From positions 1 to 22,131 of the forward strand of contig CAZSMK010000105.1 in NCBI GenBank assembly GCA_964608095.1: DNA of 22,131 nt, read 5' to 3'. A model generated the notes under the pieces. The model was not told the DNA's origin. It searched no databases and was given only the letters and a program-made list of their open reading frames with translations. Shown here piece by piece: positions 1-7,006 of this stretch. The DNA is from CAZSMK01 sp964608095 (GTDB lineage Bacteria; Sumerlaeota; Sumerlaeia; MWCT01; JAGHBZ01). A program made the translations under genes and the position numbers. The number at the start of each line of letters is the position of its first letter. Position 1 is the stretch's first letter.

Positions 1-987
1 TATATCAAATCAGTCATGAAAAAGGTTTTTGAGTACCAGACTGCGCATCTTACGAATGTCGAACCCGCCTTCTGGGAGCGCGGCGCGTTGTACACCGGTA
101 TCGTGGCGGCGTACCGGGCGACAGGCGACGATGACTATCTGAACAATGCGCTCGCATGGGGCGAGGCGAACAAGTGGCAGATTAACCCAACACACGGCGG
201 ATTTCTCAATGCCGATAACCAGGTGGCGCTGCAATCCTATTGCGACCTTTACATGATAAAGGGCGGTGAGGAAAAAATCGCCGCGGCAAAGAACGCACTC
301 GACAAGATGGTGGAAAACCCGCCTGTCGGCAGAGAGAACTGGTGGTGGTGCGACGCACTCTATATGTCACCGCCGTTCATGGCACGCATGACTAACATTA
401 CGGGCGACAAGAAATATGTCGAGCTCATGAACACGATGTGGTGGGATACGTATGATTTCCTCTACGACAAGGAGGAAGACCTCTTCTACCGCGACAAGAA
501 CTTCTTTGATAAAAAGACAAAGAACGGAAAGAAGATGTTCTGGTCGCGCGGAAACGGCTGGGTGCTTGCCGGTATAACGCACGTGCTCGATTATTTGCCC
601 GAGGACGATCCCAAACGTGATGATTTTATCGAAGTGTTTAAAAAGATGTCTCGTTCCGTCGCGGCAAAACAGGGGGACGACGGTCTCTGGCGCACGTCGC
701 TGCTCGACTACGACGAATTCCCCATGCCCGAAACCAGCGGGAGCGGCTTCTATTGTCACGCCATGGCATGGGGCATCAATCGCGGAATCCTCGATAAAGA
801 TGAGTACCTCCCTGTAGTCAAGAAAGCCTGGGAAGGTCTTACGCGATGCGTGTATCCCAACGGCAAACTCGGCTGGACACAGATGGTTGCCGGCTCGCCC
901 GGTTCAGTCTCGCCGCAGATGACGCGCGAATACGCCGTCGGGGCATTTCTCCTTTCCGGCTCCGAAATGCTTAAGCTGGGGGATTGA
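1..987 (+). CDS. GH105-type unsaturated uronyl hydrolase (5' end outside window)
   Basis: This encodes a glycoside hydrolase family 105-like protein, an (alpha/alpha)6 barrel. Such enzymes hydrate and release the 4,5-unsaturated uronic acid left on oligosaccharides by polysaccharide lyases (rhamnogalacturonyl or glucuronyl type). The frame is open to base 1. The first ATG (base 16) falls inside the conserved first helix (KKVFEYQTAH), so the true start and any signal peptide lie upstream. Counting from that ATG, the conserved blocks are YLNNALAWGEANKW (41-54), NADNQ (65-69), WWWCDALYMSPP (109-120), FWSRGNGWVLAG (175-186) and ETSGSGFYCHAMAWGINRG (239-257). Asp113 in the WCDALY block is the likely equivalent of the catalytic acid/base of YteR, and Asp67 of the substrate-binding Asp; both are placed from memory of the family. 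It converges with the beta-propeller gene on the other strand. Family assignment is confident; the exact uronyl substrate is not determined. Confidence 0.88.
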   Translation, partial: YIKSVMKKVFEYQTAHLTNVEPAFWERGALYTGIVAAYRATGDDDYLNNALAWGEANKWQINPTHGGFLNADNQVALQSYCDLYMIKGGEEKIAAAKNALDKMVENPPVGRENWWWCDALYMSPPFMARMTNITGDKKYVELMNTMWWDTYDFLYDKEEDLFYRDKNFFDKKTKNGKKMFWSRGNGWVLAGITHVLDYLPEDDPKRDDFIEVFKKMSRSVAAKQGDDGLWRTSLLDYDEFPMPETSGSGFYCHAMAWGINRGILDKDEYLPVVKKAWEGLTRCVYPNGKLGWTQMVAGSPGSVSPQMTREYAVGAFLLSGSEMLKLGD

Positions 988-993
988 TAAAGC

Positions 994-1115
994 GGACAAT
1001 CACGGACGTGGCACAGACTGACACAGACCTGAAAAAGGAGGGATTGTATGACTGAGCAGGAATCACTAATTCCAAAGCATGGCCGTTCTTCGTCTGTGCC
1101 CGTCCGTGATAGTCC
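994..1115. repeat. Imperfect inverted repeat between convergent genes
   Basis: Bases 994-1018 (ggacaatcacggacgtggca...) pair with the reverse complement of 1092-1115 (gtctgtgcccgtccgtgat...) over about 24 bp, with one mismatch and one bulge. The loop is about 73 bp. The 'gtccgtg' words recur in the right arm (tccgtgatagtccgtgtaagtcc), as in dispersed minisatellite-like repeats. It occupies most of the 248-bp gap between two convergent genes, so a transcript from either side could fold here. There is no poly-T run, so it is not a classical terminator. Confidence 0.6.
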
Positions 1116-1235
1116 GTGTAAGTCCATCCCCACATCAGCCCTCGTGGCAAATGCTACCTTATCTCTTATCAACCTCTGCTGCTATCTCCAGGCGGCTTAC
1201 AGAGCAACTGTACCGATTGCCGAGAACTGAGAAAA

Positions 1236-2648
1236 TTACCATGCTATTTCAGGCTCCGCGAAATCTTCGGTCATTTCCGACGGCAGCCGCCAGACGTGCG
1301 TGCCCTCTTTGTCCGTAAAATAGAGATTCGAGTTTGACAATTGCCTGCCGTGACCGTCCGCCCAGAAGGCGTAAAAATCCGGATGGGCATGTACCGGATG
1401 TCTCACATACGTATGGTTCAAGCGGCTGTCGCGGGTAAGATCTCTTATTTTTTTCCACGACTTTCCTTTGTTGCAACTTATCCACATCGCTATCTCACCG
1501 CCGGTATTGTACGGCTGTGGTCCCGTTTCAGTCGGCGCAATGATTCTCCAGGTTCCGTCCGGTTCGATATAAAACGAGCCGAAATCGTAATTATGGTCAG
1601 ACGTCGTAAACGGATTAATCTCCCATTTTGTACCAGTCCACTGCGCTGTGTACCATGTTCGAGGATCGTTCTGGGGTCCTGACGCTGAACCTCCGCTGGT
1701 AAGGTAAAGTATCACCGGATAACCGGCATCGTCGAACTGGACTTCTTTAAGGTAAACCAGCCTCTGCACCGATTCATAGTCATGAACAAGCGCCAGGGTA
1801 TCTGTTGTGGTGATGGGAGTCTCGATAGGTGTTCCGTCAACAGTGCGCCAGCTCGCGCCGAAATCGCGTGTCTCGACATAATAAAGATTGGTACGCGCGT
1901 CGAGCCCACCGATGCGAGGATGATAGTTGAAGGCGGTTCCGACACGTTTTCCATCGCCCCAGCTTACCTGGTAATGCCCCTGTGCTATGCGCGAAAGACA
2001 CCCCGGTTCACTCCACTCGATTCCGTCCGGACTCGTCATCCAGAAAAGCCTGCGCCCGCCTTGATACCGCGTATGAAGAAAAAGACACCCCCGCGAAGGA
2101 ATATACCAGGGTTGCGAATACGAAAACTTGTCGTCGCGTACGAGTTGGAATTCATCGATCGAATAAGGACGAGTGCTTTTGTGAATATAAGCGGGTCGCG
2201 CGCCGCCATGGCTGTTAGAAAAAATCCATAAATAGCCATTGTCGTCCACTATTAGTGTTGGATTGTCGTGCGAATCAGACGTTTTTTTATTCAACAGAAT
2301 CGAAGGGCGGGGCACCTTGCCTGTGGCATGGTCGTAGTAAGATACCATAATGAGGAGTTGTGTGGTGTGTCGTGGCGAGCCGCCGTAACAGAAGAAGGTC
2401 TTATTCGCCTTTTCAGAGTAATAGGCGATAGGTATATGCTGCTGCGGGTATGTTCCCAATCCGCCGCTGTACTTGTACCGGAATTGGTCGTTTTGGCGAC
2501 CTACGGCATACCAGATTCCGCGGTAGCCATCATCTTTTTCAAGCCGCGTCGTATTGTTCGATTCTGCGGCAAAGACTGAAAATGACAGAAAGATAGAAAT
2601 ACAGGTGCTCATTAAATAAGTGAGTCGTGAACTCCACATTTTCGTCAT
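1236..2648 (-). CDS. Secreted BNR_4-type seven-bladed beta-propeller (sialidase/ulvan-lyase-like fold)
   Basis: A 470-residue protein with a signal peptide (residues 1 to about 28, hydrophobic LMSTCISIFLSFSVFAA). The opening block DDGYRGIWY (39-47), then YKYSGGLGTY (58-67) and NKTFFCYGG (82-90), is typical of the BNR_4 repeat family, which includes propeller polysaccharide lyases of the PL24/PL25 ulvan-lyase type. Two histidines, His127 (SHDNP) and His147 (NSHGG), lie 20 residues apart, as does the catalytic His pair I recall for PL25. TRY (193-195) and GRR (198-200) could supply the Tyr and Arg, but I cannot map them position by position. The start is supported by AAAGGAAA about 7 bases upstream. 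It lies 45 bp downstream of the GH-A-like gene on the same strand, so co-transcription is likely. A lyase role fits the neighbouring GH105, which consumes lyase products. A non-catalytic or sialidase-like role remains possible. Confidence 0.8.
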   Translation of the reverse strand: MTKMWSSRLTYLMSTCISIFLSFSVFAAESNNTTRLEKDDGYRGIWYAVGRQNDQFRYKYSGGLGTYPQQHIPIAYYSEKANKTFFCYGGSPRHTTQLLIMVSYYDHATGKVPRPSILLNKKTSDSHDNPTLIVDDNGYLWIFSNSHGGARPAYIHKSTRPYSIDEFQLVRDDKFSYSQPWYIPSRGCLFLHTRYQGGRRLFWMTSPDGIEWSEPGCLSRIAQGHYQVSWGDGKRVGTAFNYHPRIGGLDARTNLYYVETRDFGASWRTVDGTPIETPITTTDTLALVHDYESVQRLVYLKEVQFDDAGYPVILYLTSGGSASGPQNDPRTWYTAQWTGTKWEINPFTTSDHNYDFGSFYIEPDGTWRIIAPTETGPQPYNTGGEIAMWISCNKGKSWKKIRDLTRDSRLNHTYVRHPVHAHPDFYAFWADGHGRQLSNSNLYFTDKEGTHVWRLPSEMTEDFAEPEIAW

Positions 2649-2693
2649 AATTGTTTTCCTTTATCCGATCGATTTAGACATGCACGTAATTAA

Positions 2694-4754
2694 CTAATTT
2701 TTCTCAACGAGCAGCGGCAGACTTTTTGACGTTATATCATCCGGCTGTTCTATAATATAACGTGAGCGACGCCGTTCTACCGGAAGGTTTAAAAGCAACG
2801 CGTAATCGGGTCCCTCGGCTGAACCGAAATATTCCCATCCTTCATCCGCCGCAAGATGCAGGTAGACGCGGTCGGTCTGCTCGAGGTGTATGAAGTCCCC
2901 GAGATCGAGCGTGGTGGGTCCGCCCAACGCAATATCGCTGTATTCGAGCAGCCGGTACGCCACCACTGCTCCATTCTCGCCATCCGTGAGCCACAGGTGG
3001 AGATACGATCCCAGCCTGTTACATTTCAATTCGAGCGTGATCTGGTTTCCCCAGGGCAAGGCATCGTTTCTGCCGAGTGCGCCGCTCCATTCCTCGAGCG
3101 GAAACCATTCGCCCGCGCGCTTACGTTCCGAGAGCGTCACTCGTCCACCCGACTTGATTGCGTTCATGAACCGGTTGAAATACTCGAGCGGGTCGCCTTC
3201 TCGATTCATGGGTTGCCAGTTATATGAATTCAACATATCCGCGCCCATCATGTAATTTGCCATCAACGTCGCTACATGATACGTGATGCTGAAGCCGTCG
3301 AATTCTTCGCGGTTGACCGTGGCCCACGTTCCCCATTCTCGAATGCGCCATAATGCGTCCATGTCGGTTTTCCATATCATCTCGACGCCGAGTCGCGCGC
3401 CGTTCACACGGGCGACCTCTGCGTACGGGCGTGCATGACCGGTTCCTTCAAGAGGAAAATGCGTATAGTCGAGAAGCGCATGAGTATATAGTGTCGGAGA
3501 TGGAAACACCTTATTGATAACAGCGATGGTACGTTGGTTATACGTTACGAGATTACGCTGGAGCCAGATACGCTCGACAATATCAAGCCCGTCCGACGGG
3601 TCGAGCATGACGCCTTCTTCTTCGGCGTCCGCAACAGTATACGGATTGAAATCAGCCCAGAGCGGAGAGCGCCGCACCGGATATTTCTCGTCCGAACCCT
3701 GGAACGCCCAGTATGCAGGTTCGTTTTCCGAGACAATGCAAAGCAGCTCATCACCCAATCCCTCCGACAAAAGACTCATTGCGATCTCAAGCCGTTTATG
3801 CCGCATGGCGTTCAGTTCCGGATGATTCATGGTCTGCCACGGCGTACTGCTCCACTTGTTCGGAATTGTCCAGCCATAGCGGATGTCCCACCGGTCACCC
3901 AACAACTTCTTCAACTCCTCACCTTCATCGTAGGTGTCGGTATTCGACCAGCAGACCTGCTGAAAGTCTCGACGCTGCTTCACTTCGACCGGTGTCCCTG
4001 CCCACCAGCTGCAAGGAATCGCCACAAACCCGAGGTCGTATTCGGTACAGCGCTTTTTCACCGTTGCAATGATGTCGTGTAACTGTTCTGGGCTCCTTAC
4101 CGCATAATAATATTCAATCGAGAATGCTTTTTTGACTGAAGGCGCATCGACAATGCGCGATATAAACTCGAACTGCGACGTATCATCTAAATTGTTTGTC
4201 AGCAACGCGAGAATGAAATCGTCTTTCAGGTAGGGTTTACGGAGCCGGCTGACAAAACGGGGTATAAGAACAAGTTCCCTGACATACAAGTCTTCATCGC
4301 AATGGTTGAGCAGGGCTAACGAGTGTTTTTTTTCTACCGGCGGCGGAGGCAGCGCGGACATGGTTATAAAGAAAGACCGCAATCCGAATCCGCGTGTTTC
4401 GCCGCTTCGCCTGTGCATCGTTTTACCATCAATGGTCAGCTCGAAGTCATAGCGATGCCCTTCGAGGTCGTCGGGTATAACGATACGAAGCAGAAGCGAG
4501 TCGAGCCTGTTTGTTGAATCAAGAGACGTTGACAGATGTTCTCCTTCAGGAACCCGCACACACTCATACCGTTCCATAACGGCTCCGACCATCATCGAAA
4601 TTTCAACACAGGATTCTTTTTCCACAAGCCGGGGAAAATACGCTCCTTCATCGACCGTGTGTTGTGGATGAGAAGGAATATCCGCGGCGACGACCGGCAT
4701 CATTGCCGTAGTCGCCATAAGAGTTACGAGTAGCCCCATGACAAATCGTTTCAT
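2694..4754 (-). CDS. Secreted clan GH-A-like TIM-barrel glycoside hydrolase, family not assigned
   Basis: The start at 4754 gives 686 residues. It is chosen because AAGGAAAG lies about 9 bases upstream and the protein then opens with a clean signal peptide (MKRFVMGLLVTLMATTAMMPVVAA). The longer reading frame to 4832 adds 26 residues with no leader character. An N-terminal beta-rich region (about 30-170) is followed by a barrel-like region (about 210-540) and a C-terminal beta domain (about 560-680). The motif SENEP places Asn344-Glu345 as a clan GH-A acid/base pair. Glu458 in GVEMIW, 113 residues later, is a good nucleophile candidate at the end of a barrel strand. I do not recognise a specific GH family. 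It is the first gene of a leftward pair with the propeller gene. The substrate is probably a component of the same polysaccharide (inference from context). Confidence 0.72.
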   Translation of the reverse strand: MKRFVMGLLVTLMATTAMMPVVAADIPSHPQHTVDEGAYFPRLVEKESCVEISMMVGAVMERYECVRVPEGEHLSTSLDSTNRLDSLLLRIVIPDDLEGHRYDFELTIDGKTMHRRSGETRGFGLRSFFITMSALPPPPVEKKHSLALLNHCDEDLYVRELVLIPRFVSRLRKPYLKDDFILALLTNNLDDTSQFEFISRIVDAPSVKKAFSIEYYYAVRSPEQLHDIIATVKKRCTEYDLGFVAIPCSWWAGTPVEVKQRRDFQQVCWSNTDTYDEGEELKKLLGDRWDIRYGWTIPNKWSSTPWQTMNHPELNAMRHKRLEIAMSLLSEGLGDELLCIVSENEPAYWAFQGSDEKYPVRRSPLWADFNPYTVADAEEEGVMLDPSDGLDIVERIWLQRNLVTYNQRTIAVINKVFPSPTLYTHALLDYTHFPLEGTGHARPYAEVARVNGARLGVEMIWKTDMDALWRIREWGTWATVNREEFDGFSITYHVATLMANYMMGADMLNSYNWQPMNREGDPLEYFNRFMNAIKSGGRVTLSERKRAGEWFPLEEWSGALGRNDALPWGNQITLELKCNRLGSYLHLWLTDGENGAVVAYRLLEYSDIALGGPTTLDLGDFIHLEQTDRVYLHLAADEGWEYFGSAEGPDYALLLNLPVERRRSRYIIEQPDDITSKSLPLLVEKN

Positions 4755-5161
4755 TATACAAACTTTCCTTTTGAAATCAGTAATTCCGATACAAGTAAGT
4801 CTAATCGCATGTGCTTGAAACACGCCTCTCACGGTTCAAAAAACATCACAATGAGACTAACTCCACAAAGTGCCATCTGGCAAGAATATAGGAGCGAAAA
4901 AGAAACCGATGTGTAATACCTACTGGTATTCGTACTCGTGTTCGTACGAGCACGAGCACAAAAAAGAGAGGAGGATGATAGCCTACTGATAAAGAGATTG
5001 AAACCTTTTTCCCTCGCACTCCCACTCGCTTTCGCAATCCCGATGATATCCTATCTATAAGGGATTGAACCACGATAGGGCCGTGTCCTGTCCCTGTTCG
5101 TCCGTGTTGATCACAGCCCAATTAGTCTATTCTTTTACACAAATATAAGAATACAATCTTG
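4755..5161. other. Divergent intergenic region with simple repeats
   Basis: This spacer separates the leftward GH-A-like gene from the rightward GH84-like gene. No credible gene lies here. Reading frames through it translate simple repeats (for example VRTRVRIP), not a protein family. It contains a near-palindrome at 4935-4956, a second 'ctcgcactcccactcgctttcg' stretch at 5014-5035, and a 'cgtgtcctgtccctgttcgtccgtg' stretch near 5082-5106 that resembles the repeat words at 994-1115. Confidence 0.6.
4935..4956. repeat. 22-bp near-perfect palindrome of CTCGT/ACGAG words
   Basis: CTCGTGTTCGT is followed directly by ACGAGCACGAG. The arms match at 10 of 11 positions, the exception being a single T-for-C. 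The sequence is built from 'ctcgt' words like the dispersed repeats at 19691-19715, 19788-19814 and 21885-21913. It is therefore more likely a member of that simple-repeat family than a dedicated operator, although its place between divergent genes leaves the operator reading open. Confidence 0.5.
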
Positions 5162-5182
5162 TTGAACATACCGTATGTTCAA
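5162..5182. promoter_or_regulatory. Perfect 21-bp palindromic operator candidate
   Basis: TTGAACATAC, one central C, then GTATGTTCAA form an exact inverted repeat of 10 + 1 + 10 bases. A dyad of this size and symmetry is typical of a homodimeric helix-turn-helix repressor site (GntR-, LacI- or TetR-type). It covers the predicted -35 and spacer, so a bound protein would block RNA polymerase. No regulator gene is encoded in the window and I found no second copy of the full dyad here, so the binding protein is unknown. Confidence 0.6.
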
Positions 5183-5190
5183 TTTATTAT
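5162..5190 (+). promoter_or_regulatory. Predicted sigma70-type promoter of the GH84-like gene
   Basis: TTGAAC (5162-5167) as the -35 and TATTAT (5185-5190) as the -10 are separated by 17 bp. They match 4/6 and 5/6 of the sigma70 consensus. Transcription would start near 5197, leaving a leader of about 35 bases with AGGA (5222-5225) placed correctly for the ATG at 5232. The -35 box and most of the spacer coincide with the 21-bp palindrome. Confidence 0.5.
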
Positions 5191-5231
5191 TACGTGAGAT
5201 TTATAAGAAATTTCCCGGGACAGGATATTAC

Positions 5232-7001
5232 ATGAATCCTCGATGCCAATTTTTAATCATCGCGATAGTGTTCATTGTGACCGGTATTATATGGAGTAAA
5301 GAGTTTGAGGGCGGCGCTATTCTATTGAGAGGAACAGATTTTAACGGTGGTGCGTCGCATCTTTTCGGCGATGCGCAATACAACAAGCTCGGTGTTAATT
5401 ATGTCTATGCTGCCCCGACAGGCGATAGCTCACGAATGCAGGCGACGTTTGAACGTGCTCGAATTCCGGGAAGCCCACTCTTTCTTCATATCGAGGGGAT
5501 GGATGACGATTATGCCTCAACATGTCCCATAGAAATTCGTTTAAACGAACACGTAATCTTCAAGGGCGCAAACGGATTCCCTGACGGCGTTTGGGGTGTG
5601 CGTTTGTTCCGGATTGAACCCGGTCTTTTAAAGGCTGGTCTGAATAGCATAACGATATCCAATATCGCTCCAACAGGTGAAGCGGGGAGGCCGCCCTGGT
5701 TTATGCTTTCACGTTGTGCAATAGGAGGCGAAGATATGTCATCTGCCTTTATCGTCGGTATCCAAGAGGATTTCAGAATTAATCTGCCCGACCAAAAGCG
5801 CCCGATTCCTGAACCATACAAAAGCCCCGAAGATACCGGATTTGCAATGCGTGGCACCAAGGGTTGGCTCTGGCTACCGGAACAGTATCTCGCGGAGATA
5901 CCCATCATCGCGGAATACAAGATGAATTTTCTCATGAATTGTTACGGTAGCATGTACGATATCGAACATTATCAATGGGGTGATCCTCGCTGCAACCGTT
6001 GGTGGGAACCGTTGCCCGAAGATAAGAAACGGGCGTATGAACAAATCGTACATAAGTGCACGCAACATGACATCGTATTTTGTTTCAGCATGAATCCAAA
6101 TCTCGGTTCTACCCGTATTTTCGACTATGATAATCCCCAAGACCTCGACGATCTCTGGCAGCATTATGATTGGATGCAGAGGCTTGGTGTTCAGTGGTTC
6201 AATATTTCGCTCGACGACATCTCAAAGGGTATCGATGCAGCGGGTCAGGCTCGGGCGGTTAACGAGATCTTCCGGCGATTAAGAAAAAATGACCCTCATG
6301 CACAGATGATATTCACACCGACACATTACTGGGGGACAGGCAACGACGATCCCTATCTTACCACGCTGGGAGCCACCCTTCATCCGGACGTCTTCATCTT
6401 CTGGACAGGGAACGAGGTCGTTTGCAAATCGATTAAGACAGAAGATGCCAGCTCATACAAAGAGGCGGTGAAACATCGACTTTTTCTCTGGGACAATTAT
6501 CCTGTCAACGATGCCACACCCACCATGCACCTCGGTCCTGTCATGAATCGTGACCGGGATTTGCACACCGTGATTTACGGATATATGAGTAATCCGCTCC
6601 ATTCCCAGAACGAAATCAATCGGCTCCCCCTTATCACGTGTGCAGACTATGCCTACAATCCGAGGGCATACGATCCCGCCCGCTCGATTGGGCAAGCTAT
6701 TCTCCACCTCGCTGACACAAAAGAACAACAAATCGTTCTCCGGGATCTCGTTGAACTTTATCCCGGCTTCTTGATCGCTGACCATCCTGCCACCAATTGG
6801 AATCCAGTGATAGTTCGTTTTGGGCAGATAATAAATACTCCCCATCAACATTTTATTGCCAGGCTGTATATCGATCATGTGGAAAATGTGATAAAAAGGT
6901 TGCGGAGTGAATTCCCTCGACAATTCGAATCCGCACAACATACTCTCGCTGCAGACCTCGAAAAGGTATGGAAAGAATACAATCATAGGTATGGGAAATA
7001 G
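5232..7001 (+). CDS. GH84-like beta-N-acetylhexosaminidase, secreted or membrane-anchored
   Basis: The start at 5232 (589 residues) is preferred because AGGA lies six bases upstream and the protein then begins with a leader (MNPRCQFLIIAIVFIVTGIIW). The in-frame ATG at 5175 lies inside the operator palindrome and has no ribosome site. A beta-sandwich, galactose-binding-like region (about 25-165) precedes a NAGidase-type barrel. LGVQWFNISLDDIS carries adjacent aspartates Asp328 and Asp329, the signature pair of GH84 substrate-assisted catalysis. WTGNEVV, LWDNYPVND and HLGPVMNRD further downstream are also typical of that family. Known GH84 enzymes remove beta-linked N-acetylglucosamine (O-GlcNAcase or hyaluronidase-like). 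Here it probably trims hexosamines from extracellular glycans. It converges on lutBA with only five bases between the stop codons. Cleavage of the leader is uncertain (no clear AxA site), so it may stay anchored. Confidence 0.85.
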   Translation: MNPRCQFLIIAIVFIVTGIIWSKEFEGGAILLRGTDFNGGASHLFGDAQYNKLGVNYVYAAPTGDSSRMQATFERARIPGSPLFLHIEGMDDDYASTCPIEIRLNEHVIFKGANGFPDGVWGVRLFRIEPGLLKAGLNSITISNIAPTGEAGRPPWFMLSRCAIGGEDMSSAFIVGIQEDFRINLPDQKRPIPEPYKSPEDTGFAMRGTKGWLWLPEQYLAEIPIIAEYKMNFLMNCYGSMYDIEHYQWGDPRCNRWWEPLPEDKKRAYEQIVHKCTQHDIVFCFSMNPNLGSTRIFDYDNPQDLDDLWQHYDWMQRLGVQWFNISLDDISKGIDAAGQARAVNEIFRRLRKNDPHAQMIFTPTHYWGTGNDDPYLTTLGATLHPDVFIFWTGNEVVCKSIKTEDASSYKEAVKHRLFLWDNYPVNDATPTMHLGPVMNRDRDLHTVIYGYMSNPLHSQNEINRLPLITCADYAYNPRAYDPARSIGQAILHLADTKEQQIVLRDLVELYPGFLIADHPATNWNPVIVRFGQIINTPHQHFIARLYIDHVENVIKRLRSEFPRQFESAQHTLAADLEKVWKEYNHRYGK

Positions 7002-7006
7002 GTTGG

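Noticed and set aside
1048..1230. 60-codon frame with a strong ribosome-binding site
   Set aside because: It runs through the inverted repeat arm, has no recognisable family or codon pattern, and overlaps another frame equally well; kept only as a note under the repeat.
4755..4832. Longer start for the clan GH-A-like gene
   Set aside because: The extra 26 residues precede a clean signal peptide and a good ribosome site at 4754.
4846..5121. 91-codon minus-strand frame
   Set aside because: It translates simple repeats and has no protein-family signal.
5175..5231. Upstream ATG for the GH84-like gene
   Set aside because: It lies within the operator palindrome and upstream of the predicted transcript start, and lacks a ribosome site; the ATG at 5232 has AGGA and a leader peptide.
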